Part shown: piece after piece, positions 49,011 through 60,260 of the stretch
How positions within the stretch are numbered: position 1 is the first letter of the stretch
Layout: each line of letters starts with the position of its first letter
Notes under the pieces: model-generated
Seen by the model: the letters and a program-made list of their open reading frames with translations, nothing else
The model's database searches: none
What the model was told of the DNA's origin: nothing
Assembly: GCA_026874595.1 (NCBI GenBank)
Contig: CM049315.1
Coordinates: 74,970,401 to 75,034,400 of the forward strand
DNA length: 64,000 bases
DNA from: Sipunculus nudus
Lineage: Eukaryota > Annelida > Sipuncula > Golfingiida > Sipunculidae
Direction: 5' to 3'
Position numbers and translations under genes: made by a program

Positions 49011-49983
49011 CGATGATTGCAATTAAGTCCGACGTTCTAGCATTATAAAAATAATCTTAAAACATTACCGGGATATGAAGAACATTTGATATCATTTCTT
49101 GGTAGTAACGCCAAAATAGCCTATATAGGTTTGATAAAATATCATAACTATCTTTAGCTAACTGCAAGTGTGAAACAGAGTAAATTACATTTCTCATGCA
49201 TTCTTCTACTAAAGAGGTGACCGTGATAGAATAAATATGAACAATGTAGCTATATAGCAAAATAAAATAATGATTTTTTTCTGTATCTTGTCGATGATAA
49301 GTTTTTCTAATTTAATTGAAATACGTTCCTTTGTAAATTGCTGCTTTTACTTTCATTTGCCATTGTGTGTTACAAGACACTTAAGAACGCCACCACCTTA
49401 GTCATCAGTTACAATAGCTATTTGCACAATCCATGCGACATAAATATTGTTTATAAACGATATTGATTTTTTTTTTAAATAACAGCAAATAACAAAGAAT
49501 CGGTGTTAAAACACAGTCAACCTAAAATGTGTTTTTACTTAATTATAATATTGTATTATATTAATATTTTTAAGTCCTTTATGAAATATTTAAATTTTTC
49601 TTTCAATTACCTATCACAGTGGTATGATCAGGTTGATTTATTTAATTATTTCCTCTTTCTATTTCTAATATACCCCAACAAATGGACAAGGCCAACACAC
49701 AGGAACGCTTGTGATGCGAGCGTCAAGATCCAAAGGTCTGAAAAGTCGCTGCTGAATACTAATTCATTCGGGAGCATAACAGACGAACACGTCACTGGTC
49801 ACCACGCGCGTCAAGCGTCACTCGTCAATAATCGCCCCGTAAGCAATTTTGGACGCGTGACGCGCTTGCCGCGTGGGAACTGATGCTTATGACATAACTT
49901 CTGTGGGTTTTCCTCACAGGCTTTTGTTCACTGAACGGACATTCAAGATTACACTGCTTATAAAAATTTGTAATAATTTATAT

Positions 49984-50015
49984 AACAATAATTATATATA
50001 TAAATTATATATATA

Positions 50016-50085
<70 letters not shown>

Positions 50086-50100
50086 CAGAGACAGAGAGAC
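49984..50100. repeat. (TA)n-(GA)n compound microsatellite, partly duplicated
   Basis: TA runs followed by GA/CAGA runs. A shorter second copy (50158-50235) follows a repeat of the upstream 60 bases, so the whole block was duplicated locally in unit B. Confidence 0.9.
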
Positions 50101-51907
50101 AGGCAGACATTCAAGATTACACTGCTTATAATAATTTGTAATAATTTATATAACAATAATTATATATATAAATTGTATAAATATATATATATATATAGAG
50201 AGAGAGACAGAGAGAGACAGAGACAGAGAGGCAGACAGAAAACGCTCAACAAAGCGACATAAATGTATCAATATCATTTATAATAGTGAAAGTATCCTGT
50301 CATATTTTAAACTTGTTTACCCACAAACAGAAACGTAATTGTAAAGCTAATCATCAAGATTACTATTTGTAAGGTTAACCAAACATGCATTGGTTAATAT
50401 CATGTCGTGTGCGCTGTGGCCGCGTTTAAGTGTTTTGAATTTGTCGCGAGCCGCGCGTGCCGTAGGTTCGAAGCTTGACGCTCGCATCGGTCTGCTTTGG
50501 GCTTTAGCAGCACGATTCCATGAGTGGTCAACAAAGTCAATTTTACTCGGTTACACGAACAAATGTAATTTTTCTTGTGAAGGCCAACAATTCATCTTTT
50601 TAAATTTACCTCATAATATATTAATTCATTCAGTGCAATGGGGGCCCAGGCCTGTGAGGGTCGAATTTAATAGAACTGGTCACGCTCGAGGAACAAAACC
50701 TCCCTCTCTCATTTATTTTGAAACTTTGATAATAATAAATATATAATCTCTTATTCATCTTGGAACTTTGATAAGAAAAAATGAAGGGGTGGTATTTCCT
50801 TTGCACAGAACCTGTTGTAAATAACAAATATGGTCATAATATGTATATAGAGGTGTCTATAGTGGTAATTTCGTACTTCTGAAACCAAACACAACATTTT
50901 ATAAAACTGCATGTACTTTCCCAGAAGTTTTTCGCTTTAACAGACTCACTATACTCAATTCCGTGAATCCGAATCTCGTCCTTCTTTCAGAAAAATGATG
51001 AAACACGCAGACCAGGAGAAGCAAAATCGCTTACGTTTATAAACCTTTTCTTTATCCCATAAGCGATTTTACATAAAATATTTATTTTAGAGTACGTCAT
51101 CATAATTAGATAATTATTTTCCATTTCACAAGTTTAGCTTTTTCCGATAGCCTATGTAGGCATCGGATATGTTTTTAAAATTGTAGTAGACCTCATTGAA
51201 AATCAGCACTGGCATAATGAGCTAGGTCCTAATGAAATGTATTGTAATAATAAATATGGACTGTTTCTAATGGATCAACATTTCTGTATGAATCAGGTGA
51301 CAGTCGACTTCATGTCATTTAAACCATAAAGCTACGACATCACGTAGAAAAAAGCAGAGAAGCGATTTAATAATGTTTGTAAATGCCATTTCAGTTCTAC
51401 TTATATGGTGCCATTAACTGTTTGTTTTCTTAATGAAGTTTTAAATACTTCCTCAATATTTCAGTCAGATTAAATTTGTATCACATACTTTTAAATATTT
51501 TGAAAGTTTACAATTTCCAAACTTTTGTTGGATGCATTTTTTTTACAAAGCTTTTGCAGTTTCAATTTAATAATACAGTATGTTTATATTATATTTAAAT
51601 AAAATAATAAAGTAGAAATAAAGAGTTTCTTTGGTCATTTATAGTGTTATGTCTGTTAATCCATCTAACTTTAAAATATACAAAATTTAATCAAATTTGA
51701 AGTAATTTATTAAATAAAATGTTCATCATAAATTGTGAATGAATTCTTGTTGGCAGATGTGAAAATATGACCAGCTTTAAAAAATATATACTCTCTCTGA
51801 AATCACGTCCTGAAACCGTATACAAACTTGAACACTTGAAACTGTGGTTCATTTGAGATGCGACAAAAGAACAGAATATTATATAACAGTGATGTGTGTT
51901 GACTTAC

Positions 51908-51989
51908 TCTGAGCCGAAGCCAGCTGTAGCCAAGGCGCGGACAGCACAGTCACTATCAGTAGTAGCTCCATCGTCATCCCAGAATGCAT
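51908..51989 (-). CDS. galaxin-like gene, alternative exon 1B (signal peptide)
   Basis: A duplicate of exon 1A. It encodes MHSGMTMELLLIVTVLSAP then WLQLASAQ, with the same CTCAGA|GTAAGT donor in phase 1. It differs from 1A by Lys to Glu and Glu to Ala near the start and end of the hydrophobic core. Frame, start codons and donor are all intact, so it could splice to the same main exon. It lies 4.5 kb further upstream. Alternatively it is an unused copy; no second main exon is present in the window. Confidence 0.55.
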
Positions 51990-52372
51990 CAGCGAAATGA
52001 CCTCGGTGGAATGGGTTTAACGGCAGTTATAGCAACAGTTGCGCATGCAGTCAGTGAAGCGTGACCCCTGCTCTCTGATCTCAAGTCGTGCGCGGACCAG
52101 ATTGTTCCTGTACAGGAAACTCCTCCTGCCCGGAACGGCACACTTAGATAAGTAAATAAGCAACAATGACCCATCATTTTTCAAGGAGTCGCAATTTATT
52201 TAAAAATTGACATGAATTTGCTTATTTGCCCTCACTTTGTGTAACCATGCTGTGTAATCGTCAAGTAATCATTGTTTTGACTTAAACGCGCCAGGTCTTT
52301 GCAGGTACACCCATCCTGAAGGAAATAAAAACGCCAATTACTCGTATTTTTATTCACACATATCGTGGGCAG

Positions 52373-52376
<4 letters not shown>

Positions 52377-52433
<57 letters not shown>

Positions 52434-52434
52434 G
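52377..52434. repeat. (TA)n microsatellite in unit B
   Basis: Counterpart of the 47891 repeat, longer. Confidence 0.95.
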
Positions 52435-52597
52435 CACTCGATGACCCTACACCCATGGGTTGCTTTGTTTATGAAGAGCTGCATGTAAATTTCTACACAG
52501 TATGTGTGTGGTATTAGATATATTGACAAATAAAGTAAATATAATCAAGCAGATTTCATTTTTGTATTACTATCATTGATGTTATTTTATTATTATA

Positions 52598-52628
<31 letters not shown>

Positions 52629-52829
52629 GATTTTATCATGTTAAACTCACAAAGAAAAAATAAATATTGATAATCAATCAGAATCATTGAGGTCCTAAAT
52701 AGAATTTATTAAGTGTTTTGATTTTTTAGTTCACTCTGTGAACTTATGCCATGGCGCAGCGTCCGCCGTCCAATGTCCACTGTCACCCGTCCACCGTCTG
52801 TTACCAAATATCTCAACAGCCACAGCAGC

Positions 52830-54050
52830 TACCTTCATGAAACTTTGCAGAATTACTGATCATGGGATGGACATGCAAAAATAAGCTTTTGGTGGCGCCA
52901 CCTGTGTTGACCTACTTTCTGCGGGACAAAATGGTCTTTTCCACTTCTTTCAAGATAAGTCATAAAGTATTGATATTTTGGCCTTCATATCACAGTCAAC
53001 AGTTTCTTAGAGGAAGGGGAATAATTTGAGTATAAATTCAGTCAAGTCATATTCAAGATGGCGTCTCTACGGAACTTCAAATTCTGTCGATCGCAAAATA
53101 TGACAGCTTGATGTGTTTCTATACATGATGTATTGTCTGTTACCAAATATCTTAGGAACTGCGGCAGCCTTCAGTTTCAAATTTCACAGGAATATTGTTA
53201 ATGTGACTACTTAATGATTTTGACCTCCAGGTGGTGCCACCTGTGTTGACCTACTTTCTGCGGGACAAAATGGTCTTTTCCACTTCTTCCAAGATAAGTC
53301 ACAAAGTATTGATATTTTGGCCTTCATATCATAGCCAACAGTTCCTTAGAGAAAGGGGAATAATTTGAGTATAAATTCAGTCAAGTCATTTTCAAGATGG
53401 CGTCACTACGTAACTTCAGATTCTGTCGATCGCAAAATATGACAGCTTGATGTGTTTCTAAACATGATGTATTGTCTGTTACCAAATATCTTAGGAACTG
53501 CTACAGCCTTCAGTTTCAAATTTCACAGGAATATTGATCATGTGACTGCTATATGATTTTGACCTCCAGGTGGCGCCACCTGTGTTGACCTACTTTCTGC
53601 GGGACAAAATGGTCTTTTCCACTTCTTCCAAGATAAGTCAAAAAGTATTGATATTTTGGCCTTCATATCATAGTCAACAGTTCCTTAGAGGAAGGGGAAT
53701 AATCTGAGTATAGATTCATCCAAGTCATTTTCAAGATGGCATCTAATTTAGGAACTGCTGCAGCCTTCAGTTTTAAATTTCACAGGAATATTGAACGTGG
53801 GACTGCCAGATGATTTTGACCTCCAGGTGCGGCCACCTGTGTTGACCTAATTTCTGTGGGATAAAATGGTCCTTTCCACTTCTTCCAAGATAATTCATAA
53901 AGTAATAATATTTTTGCCTTCATATTATAGTCAACAGTTCCTTAGAGGAAGTGAAATAATTTGAGTATAAATTCAGACAATTCATTTTCAAGATGGCGTC
54001 TCTACGGAACTTCAAATTGTGTCGATTGCAAAATTTGACAGCTTGATGTG
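52830..54050. repeat. tandem array, ~340 bp units
   Basis: Shared landmarks GGTGGCGCCACC / CTACTTTCTGCGGGAC / AAGATGGCGTC recur at about 52891, 53230, 53569 and 53826 (one unit shortened), and again at 57738 past the LINE. Highly similar neighbouring units. Non-coding. Confidence 0.85.
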
Positions 54051-54061
54051 TTTCTATACAT

Positions 54062-57000
54062 TTTTTTTTTTCAGCTGAGCGTCATGCCCGATGGGTAGTT
54101 CTTTTTTTTTTTTTTTATTAATCAATAATATATATTCATACTGCAATGGTACATTACAAAAAATATACAAACGCTCATTGGAAAACAAAGTACCTTATGC
54201 AATACAACTCCATTACCAAAATTCTGTTGACCTTCAAATTAGTCATTTTAACCCCCATCCCACCCCTGTAATAGATAAACCAATTCAACTAAATAAATAC
54301 AAATAATGGATTGCTCATGTGTGACTCCTAAACATGACCTGCCCTAAAATACATATTATGCCAACTTCCAGAATAAATTGCTTTAACCAACATCCTCAAA
54401 GTGTTCATGAAAGTATAACTCTGCTCGCATATACATATATATACCAATATACATATATATATAGATATATCACTCTCTATATATATACATACATACATCT
54501 GCATACAAACATACTACATATAAATATTCGTATATGCATGCACGTCCTACTATAGTATAAATTCTAATAAATTTCTGTCTTGAATGTATGGTTGCCATTT
54601 ATTTCTAAAATTATCTACTTTATTATTTTTTTGTGCAATAATATATTCAACTTTTACATATCTCCAAATAAAAAATTGTAACTTCTCTAAAGTTGGATAT
54701 TCTTTGTTATTTCTGCAGATATTTATGAATTGTTTAGCCAGCAAAATTATTAAATTCCTACTCACTGAAGCATTAAATCGCCAAACAATATTACTGATAA
54801 ACATTTATCAAATATTATCTTCTGTTTCCGACCCCATACTTCTAACCCTGACCAGAGATCAGCTACTTTATCACATTCCCAAAATAAATGTAATAAAGTC
54901 TACGGTTCCTTATCACAAAATGTACATAGGTTGGAATCTTTAATTTTCCATTTCCATAACCAATAATTATTGACCAAACAATTGTTCAGGAATTTATATT
55001 GAAATACTTGTGATCTGACATCCATACAAATTTTTACAGGAAGTGAATATATTCTTTCTAAATTAATATCACAGTCTGGACAATATATATGCACTTTTGG
55101 AACATAGGGCCCTTTTTCTAACAACTTGTTTTTAAAAGTAGAATATATTATCTTATTGGAGATCTCTATTACCTGTACAAATTTATCTATGTAAATATAA
55201 AAGTCCAGAGGATTTCCTGAGTTAACCTGCCTGCATACACTTTCTTTTCTTATCATGGAAACAAGAGCATACCACTTCAAGAAATCTATTCCATGTATAC
55301 CTCTATTAGTCCATTGTTTGAAAGGAACAATAGAATTATTAAGAAATAAATCTAATCCTGTAATGATGCCTGCATCTATAAAACATTCCCAGTAGACAGG
55401 TTCTGCAGATAATGTTAACATTTTATTATTCCATATTATTTGTTGTCTTACAGGGACCACTTCAAAGTAATTTGTGCGCAGGATTACATAACTTCTCAGT
55501 ATTTCTTTACAAAAACTAGGAATTTTTAATTTGTTTATTTCATTTGGGTCCATATTACTATTCAATAAAATTTCTATATTTGGACATACTGTTTCAAGAT
55601 AATAATTAAAAAATGCTTTCCAGATTTGACTGTCTGATTTAATGTATCTTTTAATCCATGATATTCTTGAAGTTAATATAATTGATTCAATATGTGGGGC
55701 ATTTTGCTCTCCTTTCTCTAAATCCTGCATTAATCTTGATCTTTTAATTCTCTCTTTTCCTCCACTCCAAATGAAAGAAAATATTAACTTATTAAGTTTT
55801 TTTACAAAAGTCAGGTGGAGCAGTCTCATTTGAAATAAAATACTGGAACTTTGAAATAATAAAAGTTTTAACAATCTGAATTTTTCCTTTCAAAGTCAGA
55901 TTTCTTCCTTTCCAAGTATTGAGTGTATGCTGTGCCTCCTTTAATTTAGAGTAACAGTTTAATTCATCTGCTGCCTTTTTATTATATGAAATATAAATTC
56001 CTAAAAATTTAACAGGGTTATTAGGCCACAGAATTCCCAAGGGTTTTCTTTTGTTCTCTCTGTTACTTCCTACCCACATCCCTTCACACTTATCTTTATT
56101 CATTTGTAGCCCACTATAATTTCAAAATTCTTGCACCATCTTCAAAAATTGTTTTGCTGAATTCACATCCTTAGTAATCCCAACTGTGTCATCTGCGTAT
56201 TGTAGGAGTTTTATATTTTCCTTAGAAATTTTAATTCCTTCTATCTTTTCATTAAGTCTAATTTTTTCTGCCATTATTTCCACAGCTAATATAAATAAAT
56301 ATGGTGAAAGTGGATCTCCCTGTCGCACTCCTCTTAGTACTTTAAAATAACCTGAAGTGTTGCCATTGTTTATTGTGCAACTTTCAATATTTCTATATAA
56401 GATTTTTACCCATTTAATAAAAGAAGAAGGAAGATTAAATTTGTCAAGGACAGAAAACATAAAATTCCATTCTAATGAATCAAAAGCTTTCTCAAAATCA
56501 ATTCCTAATATTATACCTGGAACTTTGTTTTGTTTGGTATATGTTAATATATCTAATAGAGTTCTAATGTTTTCTCCTATATATCTTCCCTGGATGTAAC
56601 CAGTCTGATTACCTTTTATAATATTTGGCATAACTTTCTTCAATCTAAGTGAGAGGGTTTTTGATAATATTTTATAATCTACATTAAGCAATGACAGTGG
56701 TCTCCAATTTTTTAATAGTTTTCTATCTTTCTTTTTATCAATTAAAGTTATAATAGCCTGTTTTTGTGAACTAGTTAATTCCCCTTCTCTAAAAAATTTG
56801 TTAAATGAAGCTACCATTAATGCACCAAATTGTGGCCAAAATTTTTTTATAAAATTCAGCAGTTATTCCATCATTACCTGGACTTTTATTCATAGCAAAG
56901 GTTTTAAGAGTATTATAACATTCATCAACTTTTATTGTTTCATCAAGTATTTCTAATTCTTGTATGGTTGGTGTATTCAGTTTAATCTCTTTCAAATACT

Positions 57001-57623
57001 GTGTTATGTTTTCATCTGATATCTCAGAATGTGAACTGTATAATCTTTTATAATATTCCTTTTGCATGCTTAATAAACTTAAAGAATTTGTGACCATTTC
57101 TCCATCAGTTGACTTAAGTTTCCTAATGCATTTCTGTTGATTATTATATTTTTCTAAATTTAAGAAATATTTCGAGCTCTTTTCACCTTTTTCAAACCAT
57201 CGTGTTTTTGAACGCAAGATACATCCCTCTATTTTTGAATTATCAATTTCTTCCAACTGTAATTTAACTTGATCTATTTCTTGGTTCACCTTTTCTCTTA
57301 TTTCAGCATCTGACTTATCTAATATCTCATATAATTCTTTCAGTTTGGAGTTCAAGTATATATCTTTTAACTTTCTATCTCTCGCCCTTTTTTTACTATA
57401 GGATATAGAATACTGCCTTATTTTATACTTCATTAATTCCCATTTTACTCTTTCATCTGACAATTCTTTAACTTCTTTATCCCACTCAATTTTTGACTTA
57501 ATTAATCCTGAAACATAGTCTGACTCGTCTAATAACTCTGAGTTAAGTTTCCAATATCCTTTTCCTTTTGATCCTGAAACATCTAACTTTTCTATATCTA
57601 AAATTATTGCACAGTGGTCTGAT
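54062..57623 (-). mobile_element. LINE retrotransposon (L1/Tx1-like), 5' truncated
   Basis: Flanked by an exact 11-base target duplication TTTCTATACAT (54051-54061 and 57624-57634) inside the tandem array, whose uninterrupted sequence is seen at 53112 and 53458. The 5' truncation falls in the end of the endonuclease domain (the SDHCAIIL motif opens the element). The 3' end shows two poly-A tracts (poly-T on plus, 54061-54071 and 54102-54116) separated by 30 unique bases, as expected from 3' transduction. Confidence 0.85.
54550..57623 (-). pseudogene. LINE ORF2 (reverse transcriptase), broken
   Basis: A polyprotein remnant in one orientation. The end of the APE endonuclease (SDHCAIIL) and a linker are followed by a reverse transcriptase with DYKILSKTLSLRLKKVMP, GIDFEKAFDSLEWNF, GVRQGDPLSPYLF and the catalytic QYADDT. 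A C-terminal region follows with LNKLIFSFIWSGG and a CTFC...HLFWEC putative zinc knuckle, then a Lys/Asn-rich tail to 54550. Breaks: a frameshift around 56801-56817, a TGA near 56122, a frameshift around 55800-55870 and a TAG at about 54900. Reading resumes in the right frame after each. Few lesions imply a fairly recent insertion. The style fits the L1/Tx1 group; the exact clade needs a tree. Confidence 0.85.
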
Positions 57624-57949
57624 TTTCTATACATGATGTATTGTCTGTTACCAAATATCTTAGGAACTGCTGCAGCCTTCAGTTTCAAAGTTCACAGGAA
57701 TATTGATCATGTGACTGCTTAATGATTTTGATCTCCAGGTGGCGCCACCTGTTTAGCTACTTTCAACAGGCTGTAATGGTGTTTACTGCTTTCATCCAAA
57801 ATATGTCATTAAGTATTTATTTGTTATAATCCACAAAAACAGAGTCCCCTCTAGGACCCTTGGACTGATCTTTCCAAAACCTGGCATACTTGTTCCCTCA
57901 CCTTGTAGTTGTAGGTAACAATGATGGAGAACCTTTCTGTGCAGTACAA

Positions 57950-58800
57950 ACCTGGGTTTCTTTTATATAACAACCCTCAATCTCCGGAGTGGTTCAACAT
58001 ATTTAGCTGAAATGTTGCATATTCATAGATCTTGGACTCCTCCATCTTGTATTCAAGACTGGTGGCGCCATCTGCAATCGTTTTCCCATGGCGTCCTTCG
58101 ATACTTGATGTGGGTGAAAATTGCTCATATCTCAGAAGTGGTTGAAGGTATTGGTCTGAAATTTGGCATGTCTATCCATCTAGGAAAGTTTTCTAGTAAT
58201 ACAAGACACTTGGCACCACCTACCTTCCTGTTTTTATAGAAAACTTAATGCCTTTTTACTGAGGAATGATTTGCTGTATTGACCTGAAATTGCGCATGTC
58301 CATAGATCTTGGACTCCTCAGACTTACACTCAAGACTGATGATGCCATCTGTAATCATTTTCCTGTGGCATCCATCCGTACATTTTCTTTGGGTGAAAAT
58401 TGCTCATATCTCAGGACTGGTTCAATGTATTGGTCTGAAATTTGTCATATCCATCCATCTCGAAAAGTTTTCTTGTAAACCAGACAGGTGGCGCCACCTA
58501 CAATACTTTTTGCGGAGTGTCCAACTTTCCATTTGCCATCTGTTCGTCTTAGTGGTTGTTCAGTGTATTGGGTTGAAATTGTGAATGTCCATAGATTTTC
58601 GTCCCCTCCATCTCGTAAACAAGACTGGTGGCGCCATCTGCAATAATTTTCCTATGGTGTCCATTCATACATTTGCTTTGGGTGAAAATTGCTCATATCT
58701 CAGGAGTATTGGTCTGAAATTTGGCATGTGCAGTCATCTTGGAAAGTTTTCTCATAAACCTGATAGGTGGCGCCACCTACCTTGTGCAATAGGACAATGT
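57950..58800. repeat. tandem array, ~280 bp units
   Basis: Three units marked by GTGAAAATTGCTCATATCTC (58108, 58394, 58681), with GGTGGCGCCACC at 58487 and 58766. Repeated 70-90-codon frames are a by-product of the array. Confidence 0.85.
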
Positions 58801-59513
58801 CTACTTGGAAAGGAATGAATGGTATTTTCACATTCATTTTTTTTTTTTTAATCACATGCCAAATTGCACAGTAATTCACAGAGTGAACATTTGACCCCTG
58901 GGTCTCTTGTTTATATATACATGCCATTGGTATATGGTGTTAATCTATTGGTATTACACTTACTCTATTTGGAAAAAAATCAAATTATTATATGTGGAAG
59001 AAGGATTTATAGGCGATAAGGATTTGTTTTAAATACTGTGAAGCGGAGTACTATGAAAATCGATCTCATGACGCAGCACTGCCATATACGCGCCGGTTTA
59101 CATAACTACATACATACTGAAAGTTATCAGTAAACGTATAATAAAAGACAACGAAACGTCAGAAAAATGCCACTGGAACTATAGTAAACCAGTTTCATCA
59201 ATAAGGCGTTTTGTGATCCTATAGGCTTTCATTATCATATATATCTCATTATCTTTAATTTTACGACATCGCTCAGCAGACGACAGTGATCATTCCCGAC
59301 ATAATCAGAGAGGACTTCATCTGAGCGCCAAGCACGGAATACCGCGTCGTCTGCCGTCTGCCGCTCATCAAAGCAATCATATCAATTTCTTCTCGGATAC
59401 GCTCTGTACTTACTAATTTTTGCTGCAGTTTTGAAGAATTATAAAAGAATTATTCCCCAAACTATTAACTGTGACTGGCAAGGAACAGATAATATCAATA
59501 ATAAACGGAGATG

Positions 59514-59622
59514 CATATATATATATATATATATATATGTGTGTAAATATTTATGTGTGTATATATGTATATATATATATGTATATATATATCTATATTC
59601 AGTATATATGTATATATATATA

Positions 59623-59685
<63 letters not shown>
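59514..59685. repeat. long interrupted (TA)n in unit B
   Basis: Counterpart of 48864-49010, expanded in its last run. Confidence 0.95.
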
Positions 59686-59686
<1 letters not shown>

Positions 59687-59862
59687 ATGGTTGCAATTAA
59701 GTCCGACGTTCTAGCATTATAAAAAACATCTTAAAACATTACCAGGATATGAAGAACATTTAATGTCATTTCTTGGTAGTAACGCCAAAATAGCCTATAT
59801 AGGTTTGATAAAATATAATAAGTATCTTTAGCTAGCTGCAAGTATGAAACAGAGTAAATTAC

Positions 59863-59976
59863 CTTTAAATTCAATATTATATAATTCCCCACTTTAGAAT
59901 TATATTTAGCGTTTATGTTGATAACTTCGGATGCACAACTACCGTAAGCTTATGCAACCTGTCTCTCTCTCTCGTA

Positions 59977-60049
<73 letters not shown>

Positions 60050-60216
60050 TTCAACAGAAAATTAAATAAAACAACTTCATGTTAAGCACTGTTCTAAAAG
60101 AAAAAGGGTAAGGTTTGAATATTCATGAAACACAAAAGTATTAAAGTAATGTTTGGTGTAATTTAGTATAATTAGATACAATCAGTACCAGTTTACCACA
60201 ACATAAACCCATTTAT

Positions 60217-60260
<44 letters not shown>

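Larger units (their letters stand above)
44989..49188 (-). repeat. tandem segmental duplication, unit A (contains galaxin exon 1A)
   Basis: Begins ATTTCTCATGCATTCTTCTA and ends GAAACAGAGTAAATTAC, directly followed by unit B that starts with the same ATTTCTCATGCATTC. Long stretches match unit B with scattered substitutions and indels: 45000-45790 to 49200-49990, 46700-48250 to 51080-52720, and 48260-49188 to 58920-59862. It carries exon 1A, a (TA)n and a (TTA)n microsatellite, and the empty site of the 6.18 kb insertion (48255-48262). Confidence 0.9.
52728..58910. mobile_element. 6.18 kb Helentron/HINE-like insertion with tandem-repeat core
   Basis: Bounded by comparison with the empty site in unit A (GA, eight T, ATATATAC): six T before, two after, no target duplication. 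The left end is a terminal hairpin (GTTCAC-TCT-GTGAAC). Its inverted match TTCACAGAGTGAAC lies 22 bases inside the right end, which closes CCCCTGGGTCTCTTGT. The left side starts with a GTCCG-rich stretch, then an array of about 340-base units (about 52830-54060 and 57640-57950, split by a LINE). The right side is an array of about 280-base units (about 57950-58800). Terminal hairpin, subterminal inverted repeats, internal tandem repeats and T|T insertion without duplication fit the Helentron-derived HINE/DINE-1 class. It encodes nothing itself. Confidence 0.6.
49189..59862 (-). repeat. tandem segmental duplication, unit B (contains galaxin exon 1B)
   Basis: Starts at the same base pattern as unit A and ends GAAACAGAGTAAATTAC, after which the sequence becomes unique (CTTTAAATTC). 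It is longer than unit A because of a 6183-base insertion (52728-58910), an extra microsatellite-linked repeat (two copies of ACATTCAAGATTACACTGC at 49939 and 50107) and a ~350-base unmatched stretch around 50280-50560. Scattered differences from unit A suggest a real, not very recent, duplication rather than a collapsed assembly. Confidence 0.9.

Noticed and set aside
48762-49022. Ile-Tyr repeat frames (also at 20070, 37046, 47799, 52232 and 59431)
   Set aside because: They are translations of (TA)n microsatellites, open in every frame on both strands.
57624-57688. Extending the LINE protein start to the Met at 57688
   Set aside because: Those first codons lie in the target duplication and the host tandem repeat, outside the element.
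45000-59862. A CRISPR array or other prokaryotic system
   Set aside because: The repeats are long segmental, microsatellite or transposon-derived; no short regular repeat-spacer pattern exists, and the genome is animal.
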